Source: Globisporangium splendens
Taxonomy: Eukaryota; Oomycota; Peronosporomycetes; Pythiales; Pythiaceae
Direction of reading: 5' to 3'
Assembly: GCA_006386115.1 (NCBI GenBank)
Contig: VFIW01000010.1
Span: forward strand, 682,001-746,000
DNA length: 64,000 bases
Numbering within the stretch: position 1 is the first letter of the stretch; each line of letters starts with the position of its first letter. Made by a program: the position numbers and the translations under genes. Positions 1 to 9,693 of the stretch are shown here, one piece after another. The notes below the pieces were generated by a model. That model saw only the letters and a list, made by a program, of their open reading frames with translations, was not told where the DNA came from and did not search any database.

Positions 1-122
1 TCGTAGTCGCGGATGGAATCTGCTGATGCTCACCGTTCTTGTTGGTCATGCCACATTCCAAGTCGGCACCCGAAGCGGTGACCTTGTACGCGCTCTTGTC
101 GTCCATGAAGGCACGCAGTGAG
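1..122 (-). CDS. Partial exon of an unrecognised gene
   Basis: Read on the minus strand, positions 122 to 1 form an open frame with mostly G or C in third codon positions, like the other genes here. It is preceded by a pyrimidine-rich stretch ending in TTAG, which suits a splice acceptor at 123-124. The peptide includes MDDKSAYKV and DLECGMTNKNGEH. I do not recognise the family. The rest lies outside the window, so this is a partial call. It could also be chance, since only about 40 codons are visible. Confidence 0.35.
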
Positions 123-712
123 CTAAGCACAACGAGTGTCAAACCAAAACGGCAGACCAAGCGAAGAGCTACGCTGTCAATGCAGCAACAAGAGATATAC
201 GTACGTCCCTTCGTTCACCATCCCAGATGGATTATGGGAAACGAGAGACTTTTCTAAAGATCACATCTGGATGCCAGTCAGTCAGTTGCAATATCTCAGA
301 TTGAAATGCTGGATCACCAAGGGCATGACATTTTTATCACTGGGATGCTCAGCAGCGGTGCCGAAGGAATGCTGGACCGAGGGTTCGTCATTGCGCGATT
401 TCTCAGCTCAAGTTGTCCTCAAGGTGCGTCAAAAGTGACGTTTGCCGCTGAACACCAGCCAGCCAGCACAGCTAGAAAGAACTGAGAAACGCCCCTTTTA
501 TAGCACCGATTTAGAGGAAAATGCACCTCTACAAGACGCATCTCTTCTATTTTTTGAATAGAAGAGAGCACAATTCTCTTTTAAGAGAGTTGCGACCTCC
601 CGTTTCTACCTTCGTGCAACCTACACCAACCCTCCGAATCATTTGTCGAGTGTCACCATCACTCTTGATCACAGCGTTTTGGCGGGAAGACTGAGCAATA
701 ATTTGACTCGAC
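123..712. other. Intergenic stretch upstream of the kinase gene
   Basis: No convincing gene. The open frames here are short, and codon use is unlike the neighbours. It should hold the promoter of the PLK4-like gene that starts at 713. The only structure seen is a pair of small inverted repeats near 541-590. Confidence 0.5.
541..567. repeat. Perfect 11-bp inverted repeat
   Basis: Arms 541-551 (TCTCTTCTATT) and 557-567 are exact reverse complements with a 5-nt loop. A second small palindrome, CTCTT-TT-AAGAG, follows at about 576-587. Both lie 130-170 bp upstream of the kinase start codon. They could be a promoter element or just AT/CT-rich sequence. Confidence 0.5.
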
Positions 713-3539
713 ATGGCAGCGCAGCACGAGGACGCGCCACCGCGGAGCATCAACGTACGTGCCGCCTATCAAGTGCTGCTGCTGCTGCTGACGTATAATG
801 TGTGCTGTGTGTATGTGTGCGTGCGTGTTGCATGCAACCGTGTGCGTTTGCTGTCATTCTGCAGGACTTTACGCTGCTGGAGTTCCTCGGAGAGGGCTCG
901 ACAGCGCATGTGTACCTGGCGGAGCCGCGTGAAAATGTCGACGTGCGCTATGGCAATGAGAATGAGGATGAAAGAGATGACCGTGTGGCGATCAAAGTGA
1001 TCGACAAGCTGCTCGTGCGTCATGCGCAGTTGGAGAACAAGATCCAACAGGAGATGGTGCTCCACGCGCAACTGCAGCACCCCAACGTCCTGCGCGTTCT
1101 GGTGCGCCATTGTTATATGCAGGCATAGAGGTGCTGAGCTGTCTTATATATACTGTTGCGCTATCCGAATGATTTGAACACGCAGGAAGTGTTTGAGGAC
1201 GCGCGCAATTACTACATGGTGCTGGAATACTGCGAGCAGCGCTCCGTGGCGGCGATGGTCAAGGCGCTTCCCGACCGGAAGCTCGACGAGCGCACGGCCA
1301 AGCGCTTCTTCTACGAGGTAAAATGCAAGAACAGCAGCAATAGTTTAGAGATGCTGTCTTCCGTGGAGCTTCGATCTTTCCCCACTGCCCATGTTTATCC
1401 ATGCATGAGTATGTTCTTTCTGCTGTCACGCGTAGATGGTGTCTGGTGTCGCGTACCTGCATGCGAACGGCGTGCTGCATCGAGACCTCAAGCTCGCCAA
1501 TTTGCTGCTGACGCGCGACTCCCACGTCAAGATCTCGGATTTTGGCCTCGCCACGCGCTCGAGGTACGCTTGTCATTTGCGAAGGGTGTTGAACAATATG
1601 TCGTGTATAAGAACGGCATGGTCAGATGACAAGGATTGTGCTGCTGTTACATTGCATTCCTGTTTAAAGCGACGACCACATGACTGTCTGTGGTACGCCG
1701 AATTTCATCGCGCCGGAAATCCTGGCGAACGAGGCAGCGTACAGCGTGGCCGTCGACATGTGGTCGCTCGGGTGCATTCTCTACTGCTTGCTGATCGGGA
1801 AGGCGCCGTTCGAAGGCCGCAAAGTCAGCGAAACACTCGCGAATGTGGCGAATGCAAATAGCGACGACCTTGTGTTCGCAACAGGCTTTTCGGCCTCGGC
1901 AAGCGACTTGATCAAGCGATTATTGACTCCGGTAAGTGTATTTTGTGTATGCGAGAAACGACAGCATTTCGTTTCAAAGATAAATTGTATTGACCGCATG
2001 ATGTGATGTTGTGATGGCGCTTAGGATCCATCGCGGCGCCCATCGGCTGTACAGGCTTTATCGCACCCGTGGCTCCGAGAATATGCAAAATCTGCCTCCG
2101 CTCCTGCTTCTCGTGTAAGTGGTCCACGTCAGGAGCATGAGTTGCAACCAACGTTTCCTTCCTCTTTGCGTAACCTGAAAGTGAGCACGAAACCAAAAGC
2201 GACGACAATGATGACGCGTCGTGGTGAAAGGTCAGACAGAGGGGAGGCTATTCGTACGAAACACACACGTACCAAGACCAAAACCAAGCGACAAACTGAT
2301 CTTGGGCAAATGAATAAACTTGCCGGGTCTCGACTACCAACAGAAGCATTCGCCATCTACCATACAAGCGCAAGTCAAAGAAGTGACTTGGACTCGTCGT
2401 CGAAGGAGGAGAGCGGCGGCAGTGAGAGTGATGTGGAGTTTGAGTTGTCGCAACTTTCGTCCATTTCGGACATAGATGACTCCGACTTCAATGACTCAGA
2501 TGGCGACAGTACCGAAGAGCATCACGACGATATCAATGACGAGATCTCTCATGACGAGGTGCCTACTGCTGATGTCGCGCAAGCCACACATCCGTCGCGT
2601 GTCATCGAAGAAGCCAATGGAAGTAACAGCAGCGCTATGGCATCAAACCTTCCAATACCACCATCACCACCAGTTTCAACGACAGGGTCGTATGTGTCGG
2701 TAATTCTCCGCATGGAAATTCAGGATCTAAGTGTACTAGATATCGGCCACGACTCGATCGAGACCGTGAAATGGATGTGTGTGGAAGCTGGACCAGTCGG
2801 TGTTTCACCATCGTTCATGCTTCACGTTTCGAATGGCGTCGAGATCGAATACACGCCGTCACGGGGACTTATCGTCGGTAAATTGGCAGATGCGACTCCT
2901 GTGCGGTACGAGTTTGGCAGATCACTGAAAGGGAACGAGCCGCACCTGAAGCAAGTAGCTGTAGCAGACGATGACCGTCTCAGGAATGGACCCGTACCGC
3001 ATATGGCTGTCAGCAATAGCCGATTGCGTACACTCGTGCGTTTCTGCCATGGCCTGGCGTTGCGTGCGATGCAATTGCGCAAGTCGGCGCTTCAACTGGC
3101 CACAAACCAACTACCGATGGTGCATTATGACACGCTACCAGAGTCGATTCTGGCGACGCTGCGCGCACCGACAAGTCTGGACGCCGTGCTGCTGTGTCAG
3201 CAATTGACGGTCGCACGAGACGACAACGTGCACATGGACGATCAAGGCTGTAATGACAACACGACGGTGTCTGTGGAGATCGCTGGGGTCGGCCGTGGCT
3301 ACCTAGACGGCGCTGGGAACCTGCGCATCGCATTCTTGGATGACTCTCAATTGGCGCTGGACGCGCATGGCAGTGAGCTGCAATTCAAGTTCTCGGCCGA
3401 TAGCAGTACCACCGACGTCTTCCAACTCGCGCCGACACGTCGAAGTACCTCAACATTGGCGACATCGTTTCTCCCGTCGGCCGTGAAGAAACGATTGGAG
3501 AGTGTTCCTGCATTCATCCGACAGCTTCGCGGTGCGTAA
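713..3539 (+). CDS. PLK4: Polo-like kinase 4 (PLK4/SAK) homologue
   Basis: A serine/threonine kinase, predicted to start centriole/basal-body duplication as PLK4 does in other eukaryotes. Predicted exons are 713-754, 865-1101, 1186-1317, 1436-1563, 1670-1931 and 2025-3539, all with GT-AG borders and matching phases, giving about 771 residues. The kinase domain fills the first ~290 residues: P-loop GEGSTAHV, lysine in VAIKVI, catalytic [25 protein letters not shown], and a final helix ending SHPWL. The exon 2-3 junction matches the PLK4 spacing HP(x)10FED exactly. An acidic linker follows. The C-terminal part contains a segment resembling the third polo box ([18 protein letters not shown]). 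Human PLK4 is about 970 residues, so the linker is shorter here. The stop at 3537-3539 is followed 77 bp later by another reading frame, so a spliced extension is possible but not needed. Confidence 0.88.
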
Positions 3540-3615
3540 CGAACGCCTCACCATTGTTGAAACGGACGCTGGGCGGCTGAGATTCGAATTTACTGTCTCA
3601 ATCATCACGCAAAAT

Positions 3616-5264
3616 ATGAAGAGTGTGCTTCGGAATCTCGCGATTCGAGCCGACACGCCGTTGCAGGGCGATGTCGAAGACCATCCACCGTTCGACAACT
3701 CGGTCGTTGTGCGTGACGAAGATGAAAGGATTGCGTCCTCACCACGAGACGAGCAGCTCGCCGAACTCAAGTTGCTTTCTCGCGTCGAGCATGACGTGGC
3801 AGCTTCGCCATCGTTGTCATCAACCACGTCAGGCTACGATGACGACAGTAGAAATCATAATGCGCAGCAACTGGATCAACATGATGGACACCAAGGCAGC
3901 ACGAAGACTGCGTTCACTGCCGTGCTTAGTGGTGGAGAGAGGGCGAGTACGCCTTTTCACAGCCAGGCAGACAGCACAGCGTCGACAAACCCGAGTAGTG
4001 CTGTCGTTTTCAGCTCTATGGTGAAGAAAGGTAACCGACTTCGACAAACAAGCGCACTACCGACACTCTGTGAAGAAGAAGGGTGTACGGAAGAAGACAC
4101 GCGCACGGAACCTCTTCTCGACGCCAGCCCGAATGGAGAGTTCACGCCACTTGGTGCCACGGAAATGGATCCACTCCTTGGACAATTTCCAACGTTCCGT
4201 CCAATGCTTGTAATAAATACGAACGAGAGCGAGCACGAGGGAGAAAGCAGCCAGTTTTCATATTTGCCAAATGATGAGCATCCAGAAGTCTCGGATCCTG
4301 ATGACGATGATGACGAAAGAGACGAAGAGGACGATGAAGCGTTTGATCGAATGCTTGCTCAATTACCACATGACACCAGCTCGTTGATGCTGTCGATTAG
4401 CGACCTCACTGTCCCAAGGCTTTCCAGAGTCCGTGATGCACTTATACAAGCAGCTCTCTGCCGTGCAGTATCGTCGGATACAGATACGACCCAAGAAGAC
4501 TGAATGGATGGCATCCTCTCGTTGACCTCAGACAGCTTGACAGCGTCTTCACTCGCCAGAATGCGTCACCTTCGCACTATTCTCGCGGTTGATACCATCT
4601 GCTGCTTCCTTCAGCGATACGAAAAAGAAACCGTTTTGCGCGCGATTTCTGGTGCAGTTCGTCAAATCTTTGACCACTATGCCCGTGTGCACAGCATCGA
4701 GCCTCTTCTTCGCGCACCTGTCGTAGTCACCAGCACCAACATCACGCGGGTGACGTTGCTGGCGCGGCAATCGCTCACGTTGCCTGTAGAAGAAGCAAGT
4801 GAATGTTCTTTGTCGTGCACCTCGCCACGTAAATCAAGCAATCGTAGCTGCTGCTCAACATCAGCTTCGTCCTCGTCGTTAGGATCACATCAAGCGCGTT
4901 GGCCGTCGAGTCAGCAGCGGGAACGGAGTCCAAGCAATCGTCCAGGAGAGTTGCAGCGACATCCAAATCATCATTGCGCAATGGAGCAAGTGGGCGTGGT
5001 AGCAGCACCCATGGAGGCAGCCCTTGTACGCGCAGCGGCATGACGTCGATGTCTCCCCAGCGCCGCAGTATCCTCGCAAGTGAAGGCACTCACGTGCTGC
5101 TGCAAGAAAGAATTGGTGCATTCCAGCACCGTGGTACTAGTGGTAATGGCCTCGCATTGTTCAAAGTCAATCGCGAGGATGCGGCGACCACAGATGCTGC
5201 AGCAAAGCGGCGACAGAGATCCATCGCGTACGGTAACGAGTGCAAGCGCACATACTTGAATTAG
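3616..5264 (+). CDS. Hypothetical acidic, low-complexity protein
   Basis: I do not recognise this protein. The frame from ATG 3616 appears to stop at TGA 4501-4503, but two plausible introns keep it open: 4433-4531 (GTGATG...CTCAG) and 4786-4847 (GTAGAA...CGTAG). Both phases fit, and the product of about 490 residues would end at TAG 5262-5264. The first half is rich in Ser, Asp and Glu, with a run of nine acidic residues after SDP. The middle has helical, drier segments such as CCFLQRYEKE and GAVRQIFDHY. A hydrophobic stretch (NISFVLVVRI) follows the second splice. The last part is basic and Ser-rich. It lies 77 bp after the kinase stop on the same strand, so it may be a separate gene or an alternative 3' part of that gene. 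The exon structure is an inference. Confidence 0.4.
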
Positions 5265-5809
5265 AAGTGAACCAAGCAAGAGGAAAGACAAAGAGACGAG
5301 GCGATAAGACGATTTATGAAAAGTGGACTTTGGAAGCACGAACACACGATCAGTGAGTGTTCATCAAGTTTTGCAAACGGCGAATCTGCCACCCGCGGAC
5401 TATGTGCGAACACGGCCGAAATGCCGCCTTGCAAACGCTGGTAATCAATCTTGGTGGTAAAGGGGTTAGAAGCCAACGTTCATCGCGGTTGCGCACTGGT
5501 TTTAGCGAAGACAGCCACAAACATATTGATGGCCACGAACTTTGACGATGAGGCTCGAATGTGGTCTGGAGCTCGGCCTTCAGCGACTCTGCATCATGGA
5601 AGCAATTCGGATCGGAAGGTTTCCGACCACGTCCGAGTGCGACCAGAAAACGTGGACATAACGCCGACACATTCCACTGCCTGGCCACTTGCGCGATGAT
5701 TGGCGGTTGCAGCTCCTTCACCCAACCGTCGAGCATAACTGCTGCACCTCTGCGACGACCGGCTTTGGCGCACGGCCATATTTGCCCTAATTGGTTACTT
5801 CAGTTCCTT

Positions 5810-6225
5810 CTACTGCTTGTGGAATCGATTCTGCAGCTTGGCTTGATGCAGAATCAGGTCAAACAGGCGCACGTCACCAGTCGTGCACTCAAATTCATCC
5901 AACGAGATGAGGCGCTGGGTCTGAGGGTAAAGCATGATGGACTTGAACATGCAGGGCAGGCGTGTGTTGGCTCCCAATGTGCTGGCAGGCATGACGTATG
6001 CGTGTTGTGCTCGGTTGGCGTGGCTGCAGGACCACGTCGCGTGTGCGGGGTGTGTGCCATGCCGACGCGGATTGGCTGTCGCCACGGTCTGAGTGAGGCC
6101 ACATCACGATTGCCTATCCAGTTTTCGTTGAAGTGTTCAACAGGTTTGATCGCTCAGCGCAGAATTACCACATCGTGCCTTGGCAGTTCGTAACCCGTTT
6201 TCAAGAACTGGAACAGCCACTTCAT
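5810..6225 (-). pseudogene. Possible decayed coding fragment
   Basis: From 6225 on the minus strand the frame reads MKWLFQFLKTGYELPRHDVV, meets an in-frame TGA at 6156-6154, then continues with FNENWIGNRDVA. A different frame further on (to 5810) gives MFKSIMLYPQTQRLISLDEF. The peptides look protein-like, but the frame is broken and I cannot place the family. It may be part of a transposable element or an old host gene. Confidence 0.25.
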
Positions 6226-6499
6226 GGGAGTAAGATGACAAGAAGTCGGAGGGAGTCATGCCTATCGTTGACTTTTTTCAACGCATCCTGACGTGTCTGC
6301 TGCATGCAGCAATCATCGTGCGCTTCGACAACACTGGTGATCTCATCTCTCGACTTGGCGCAAGGGGTCTCTCCCTGATAAATCGGACAGCATCTGGGGC
6401 TGGAAAAATGCTTCACGCGTGCAATTCCGAAAGCCTATGAGTAACAATACGGCAAGACGTCTGTTGAGAAGCACGACCGAGATGGATCAACGAACTCGG

Positions 6500-6658
6500 A
6501 CCCATCATTCGCTTCGAGAATCCTGTCTCCACATTGATTAAGCAGCATTCCTACACAACTATTGTCGAAATCGGGGAAGCTGAAAATGTTGGCAAGGCAG
6601 CAGACCCACCCATCGCTTTGGGAAGCGCGTCTCCACAGCGGTCAAGCAGCGTTTCGAT
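6500..6658. repeat. Imperfect direct repeat (about 50 bp units)
   Basis: The segment 6500-6551 (beginning ACCCATCATTCGCTTCGAG) recurs with changes at 6608-6658 (ACCCATCGCTTTGGGA). Both contain GTCTCCACA and AAGCAGC at the same spacing. The copies lie just upstream of the membrane-protein gene and may be a partial duplication of its 5' exon or leader. Confidence 0.4.
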
Positions 6659-6660
6659 GA

Positions 6661-7534
6661 CATAGCTCGAAGCCTGTCAGTTCGAAGCCAGAAAAGCCCA
6701 AGTTTCCGAACAGTCAGCAAAACATTGTGCGTGTCGTGCCCGTTCTCTCTGCTTCGTCTCCACGTGATCATTGTACTGACACAGCAGCAGATGCACCACC
6801 GTGTGCTGACATCACAGTCGAGCAGGGTAGGAAGGCGACTGAGCTGACAGAGGCATGTGCTGCAGAGCAACAGGACGCGCCAAAGAAACACGGCGAGTCC
6901 ACCATCGATCTGCTCAGAGACGAAAGCGAGCGACTCGTGTTTGTCCAGCGCGTCACGGAGTTACTGTTCGCCATTGAGTTTGTGGTGCTCATCGAGTACG
7001 TCGAATTGATTGTCCCGATCATCTATAGTACGTGGCGCATCGATGCTTTCAAGTTGGGATTGCTCTTGGCAAAGCAACTCTTGATCGTAACGATAATTTT
7101 GTCAACCGTGTTGCGTGGTGGCATTTGGACGCAGGTATTTACGTCGTCGGAGTGTATCACTTGGAGAACCATGCATACTACGCTCAGATCGCAACGATCG
7201 ACGACGACGGACTCAAGCGAACGATTTTGAATGTGATGATCTGCGCTAGCCTCGAGCTCGTGTCGTTTGTTAGCATCAGTATCGCAATCTACCGACGAAT
7301 GGGAATCGCTACGCTCAAGCAGCTGTCGTTTGTACTCGAGCGACAGTGGAGCGTGGTGCACACGAAGGTGCTGGCGTGGTTCTTTTTCGCGGTACAGAAC
7401 TCTCTCGACCATGTCGGTACGGTAATTTACCCTCTTCTCTTCATTTGTGGTCACCACATCACACGGGTATCGCTCACCATTGCTCGTGGTTGCTGAGAAC
7501 TGTAGGGTATGATTTCAGCTTCGGGTTCGTATGA
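6661..7534 (+). CDS. Oomycete-type multi-pass membrane protein, 5' end unresolved
   Basis: Function unknown. Three exons can be joined with good splice sites: the first up to 7027, then 7135-7416, then 7506-7534. The introns are 7028-7134 (GTACGT...GCAG) and 7417-7505 (GTACGG...GTAG), and the frame is kept through both to TGA 7532-7534. The product has a low-complexity start, then ERLVFVQRVTELLFAIEF and VLIEYVELIVPIIYSIYVV, a second hydrophobic block (VMICASLELVSFVSISIAIY), a conserved-looking WFFFAVQNSLDHVG and the short end YDFSFGFV. From memory this resembles a large oomycete family of hypothetical membrane proteins; no function is known to me. No ATG exists in frame after the TGA at 6658, so an upstream exon is needed or the 5' end is lost. 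Confidence 0.6.
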
Positions 7535-8002
7535 CTCAAGAAGAAGCTGTAACGCATACTACGTGGGAACTTTCCACGCTCAGATCTTCGCATTGACTAG
7601 TGTCGTCACAGATGCGGTCTCTCTTTTCACGCACCGCGACTGCAGCCGAGCTGCGAGGTCACTCATTGAGCTCTCACACCCAATACGACCTACTAAGCTC
7701 TCACCGGGTCTTAAGCCTCAAGGTGTACACTCTCGTTCAACCAGCACCAGCAAACGCAGTTTATCGATTTCTGCTTGACATAAAGTGGATTCCTTCCCTT
7801 GCACAATAGTACAAGCAGAGTTGCGTTAGCTGGAGTATACCACAACAGAATCAGCTTATTTGTTGTGGTGTTTATGCTTCCTCAAGCGATTCCCTGGGTC
7901 TCGCCAAACCAGGGTCCAGCCTTTCCCATCGACTAACAGAGATTACAGAGAAAAACATCGCACTGATCAAGACATCGATGAATTTCATTCAATTATTCGT
8001 TT
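7535..8002. other. Convergent intergenic stretch
   Basis: No gene. It holds the 3' regions of the membrane protein (plus) and the first repeat protein (minus). At about 7553-7595 the sequence recalls part of the preceding gene (CATACTACG ... CGCTCAGATC), suggesting a decayed partial duplicate. Confidence 0.4.
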
Positions 8003-9526
8003 CTAGAATCTGCGGCGTTGACCGCGTTGACACGGTCGACGCGCTGGATCAACATGTTGAGCCCGAGAGCACGATTCGGCATCCTCGTTTATATACTCTG
8101 CTAGAAGGTCGACACGGCCTGCATCTTTCGTGGCGGCACGCTCGCGTGCTTCGAACAGACAACCCACGGTCGAATGTTCAAGCACGACTCGGAGGACGGC
8201 GTCGGAGCCATGCACAGCAGCGTCATTTAGCAAGTCATCGTAGCACAGCTCGGATCGATTCACACAGAAATACTTGACAACTTTGTCGTGGCCACCAATA
8301 AAGGCACCATGCAGCGCTCGTTTCGTGCAACCTTCGGATCGATTTTCATGCAGAAACTGTACGATATGGAGGTACCCCTGGCCCGCAGCATTGTCCATCG
8401 CTTTCGCTGTGACTGGTTCGCTCCGGTTTTCGTGCAGAAATCTCACCACCTCAAGATGACCGTGGAACGCGGCCCATTCCATTGCTTGCGGCGTACAGCC
8501 TTCTGTACGATGCTCATGAAGAAACTGTATCACATCCAGATGGCCACCCCACGCAGCTTCATCTATCGCGTTCGTCGTACACCCTTCCTGGCGCTCTTCA
8601 TGAAGCATCCGGACGATATCGAGACGTCCTGCTGCCGCCGCATGGTCCATCACGACAGTCGTGCACTGCTGTGCCGGGTTGTTCTTGTGCAAGTACTGGA
8701 CGACGTCAAAGTGTCGCTTTTCAGCCGCGCAGTCCATTGCATTTGCAGACGCGCTATCTGGCCGATTTTCGTGCAAGAACTTTACAATCTCCAGGTTGCC
8801 CAACCGCGCCGCATTGTCCATAGCGTAGTTGTCGCACCCTTCTGTGCGATGCTCGTGCAAGAATCGGGTGATCTCCAAATGCCCAAAGCGAGCAGCCTGC
8901 GCCATCGCCAACTTTGTGAACTTGAGCTGATGCTCATGGCACCACTTGATGACCTCGAGACTGCCACTTTTCGCCTGCAGGTTGGCATTGATCTTCCGAG
9001 TCATGTGCGGGAAGTACGCGTGTATCCAGTCCATGAGCTGGAGGTCTCTCAGTCGAATCGCGTCCTTCATCATATTGGTGCCGAGATCCCACTCTGGGTG
9101 CCTTGGCAAGCGCTCATGCAGCCACTGCAGCACTTCCACACGGCCATAGAACGCTGCGCACTGCATGACGCGCGTGAAATTCAGCTTGGGGTGTTCTCTG
9201 TAGTACGCAAATTTGTGCATCGCATACAGCATCTCGAGCACGCGCAGGTCGTTCTCGGCGATCGCGAGGTGCGGGAGCAAACCGACGATGCTGGGCTTGA
9301 TGTACGACCGATCGCGCCACGTGCGACCTGCGGCGTACGCGGGCACCGTCTGCTCGTGGAACCGCTGGACGAGCCACGGCCACCCGGTCGAGCACTCCGT
9401 GATGCACCGCAGCAGCGTCGGATCCACCAGCACCAGCATCGCTGCCCCTGGCTCGCGCGCGCGACCGTCGTCATCGCATGCGCTCACGGCGCACTGAGCA
9501 ACTCGGTTCATCTGATTCAGAATCAT
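8003..9526 (-). CDS. Ankyrin-like 28-residue-repeat protein (intact, copy 1)
   Basis: A single open frame of 507 residues from ATG 9526. After an N-terminal region (LVDPTLLRCITE, then GLLPHLAIAEND and VLQWLHERL) come about ten repeats of 28 residues on the pattern EGCTxxAMDxAAxxGHLxVVxFLHExR. These match the two helices of ankyrin repeats but are shorter than the usual 33 residues. Such solenoids normally bind other proteins; the partner is unknown. The C-terminal tail (ESCSRAQHVDPARRPCQ) matches the tails of copies 2 and 4. There is no signal peptide and no introns are needed. The complement also holds a long open frame (8288-9646), an artefact of the repeated codons. The promoter side (9527-9700) has a striking repeated motif. 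Confidence 0.85.
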   Translation of the reverse strand: MILNQMNRVAQCAVSACDDDGRAREPGAAMLVLVDPTLLRCITECSTGWPWLVQRFHEQTVPAYAAGRTWRDRSYIKPSIVGLLPHLAIAENDLRVLEMLYAMHKFAYYREHPKLNFTRVMQCAAFYGRVEVLQWLHERLPRHPEWDLGTNMMKDAIRLRDLQLMDWIHAYFPHMTRKINANLQAKSGSLEVIKWCHEHQLKFTKLAMAQAARFGHLEITRFLHEHRTEGCDNYAMDNAARLGNLEIVKFLHENRPDSASANAMDCAAEKRHFDVVQYLHKNNPAQQCTTVVMDHAAAAGRLDIVRMLHEERQEGCTTNAIDEAAWGGHLDVIQFLHEHRTEGCTPQAMEWAAFHGHLEVVRFLHENRSEPVTAKAMDNAAGQGYLHIVQFLHENRSEGCTKRALHGAFIGGHDKVVKYFCVNRSELCYDDLLNDAAVHGSDAVLRVVLEHSTVGCLFEARERAATKDAGRVDLLAEYINEDAESCSRAQHVDPARRPCQRGQRRRF

Positions 9527-9619
9527 GATGAACGCTCCTTATCCGGATACTTCCCCTGTATACTACTCTTTACCCACTTTAGCCCAATGACCCAATTGAA
9601 CCCATTTGCCCCAATGTTC

Positions 9620-9693
9620 GTGGACACTTTATTTTGTTGGTCATAAAAAATACCTGCAGTGTCCACATTTGGTGGACACTTAGGCTGTTGGTC
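9620..9693. repeat. GTGGACACT repeats: direct and inverted
   Basis: GTGGACACTT, followed by a TGTTGGTC block, occurs at 9620-9642 and again at 9672-9693. A reverse-complement copy, AGTGTCCAC, lies at 9658-9666 and forms a perfect 9-bp inverted repeat with 9672-9680 around a 5-nt loop. It lies about 95-170 bp upstream of the start of repeat-protein copy 1 and at the 3' end of copy 2. It could be a control element or the remnant of a mobile-element end. Confidence 0.55.

Larger units (their letters stand above)
5265..6660. other. Gene-poor stretch with coding debris
   Basis: No intact gene. Plus-strand frames such as 5561-6193 have no natural codon pattern. On the minus strand, 5350-5736 and 5810-6225 have short coherent-looking peptides but with stops and frame changes. 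This looks like remnants of old genes or retroelements, though no family could be named. Confidence 0.4.

Noticed and set aside
4501..4503. TGA splitting two long same-frame pieces of the hypothetical protein
   Set aside because: A 99-nt GT-AG intron (4433-4531) removes it and keeps frame, so it is not used as evidence for nonsense or readthrough.
4971..5345. Minus-strand frame with a hydrophobic, signal-peptide-like start
   Set aside because: It lies opposite the last exon of the hypothetical gene and has no further support. The hydrophobic run is probably chance.
5350..5736. Minus-strand frame with a weak resemblance to a retroelement gag region
   Set aside because: Only a few residues (such as AELQTTFEPHRQ) recall gag proteins. 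There are no zinc knuckle, protease or reverse transcriptase motifs nearby and no LTRs were seen.
7028..7134. Apparent frameshift in the membrane-protein gene
   Set aside because: It is a normal 107-nt intron. Joining across it gives IVPIIYSIYVVGV without any break.
8288..9646. A 452-codon plus-strand open frame opposite repeat protein copy 1
   Set aside because: It mirrors the repeated codons of the real minus-strand gene. The product is His/Met/Arg-rich without any domain, and similar shadows lie opposite copies 2 and 4.
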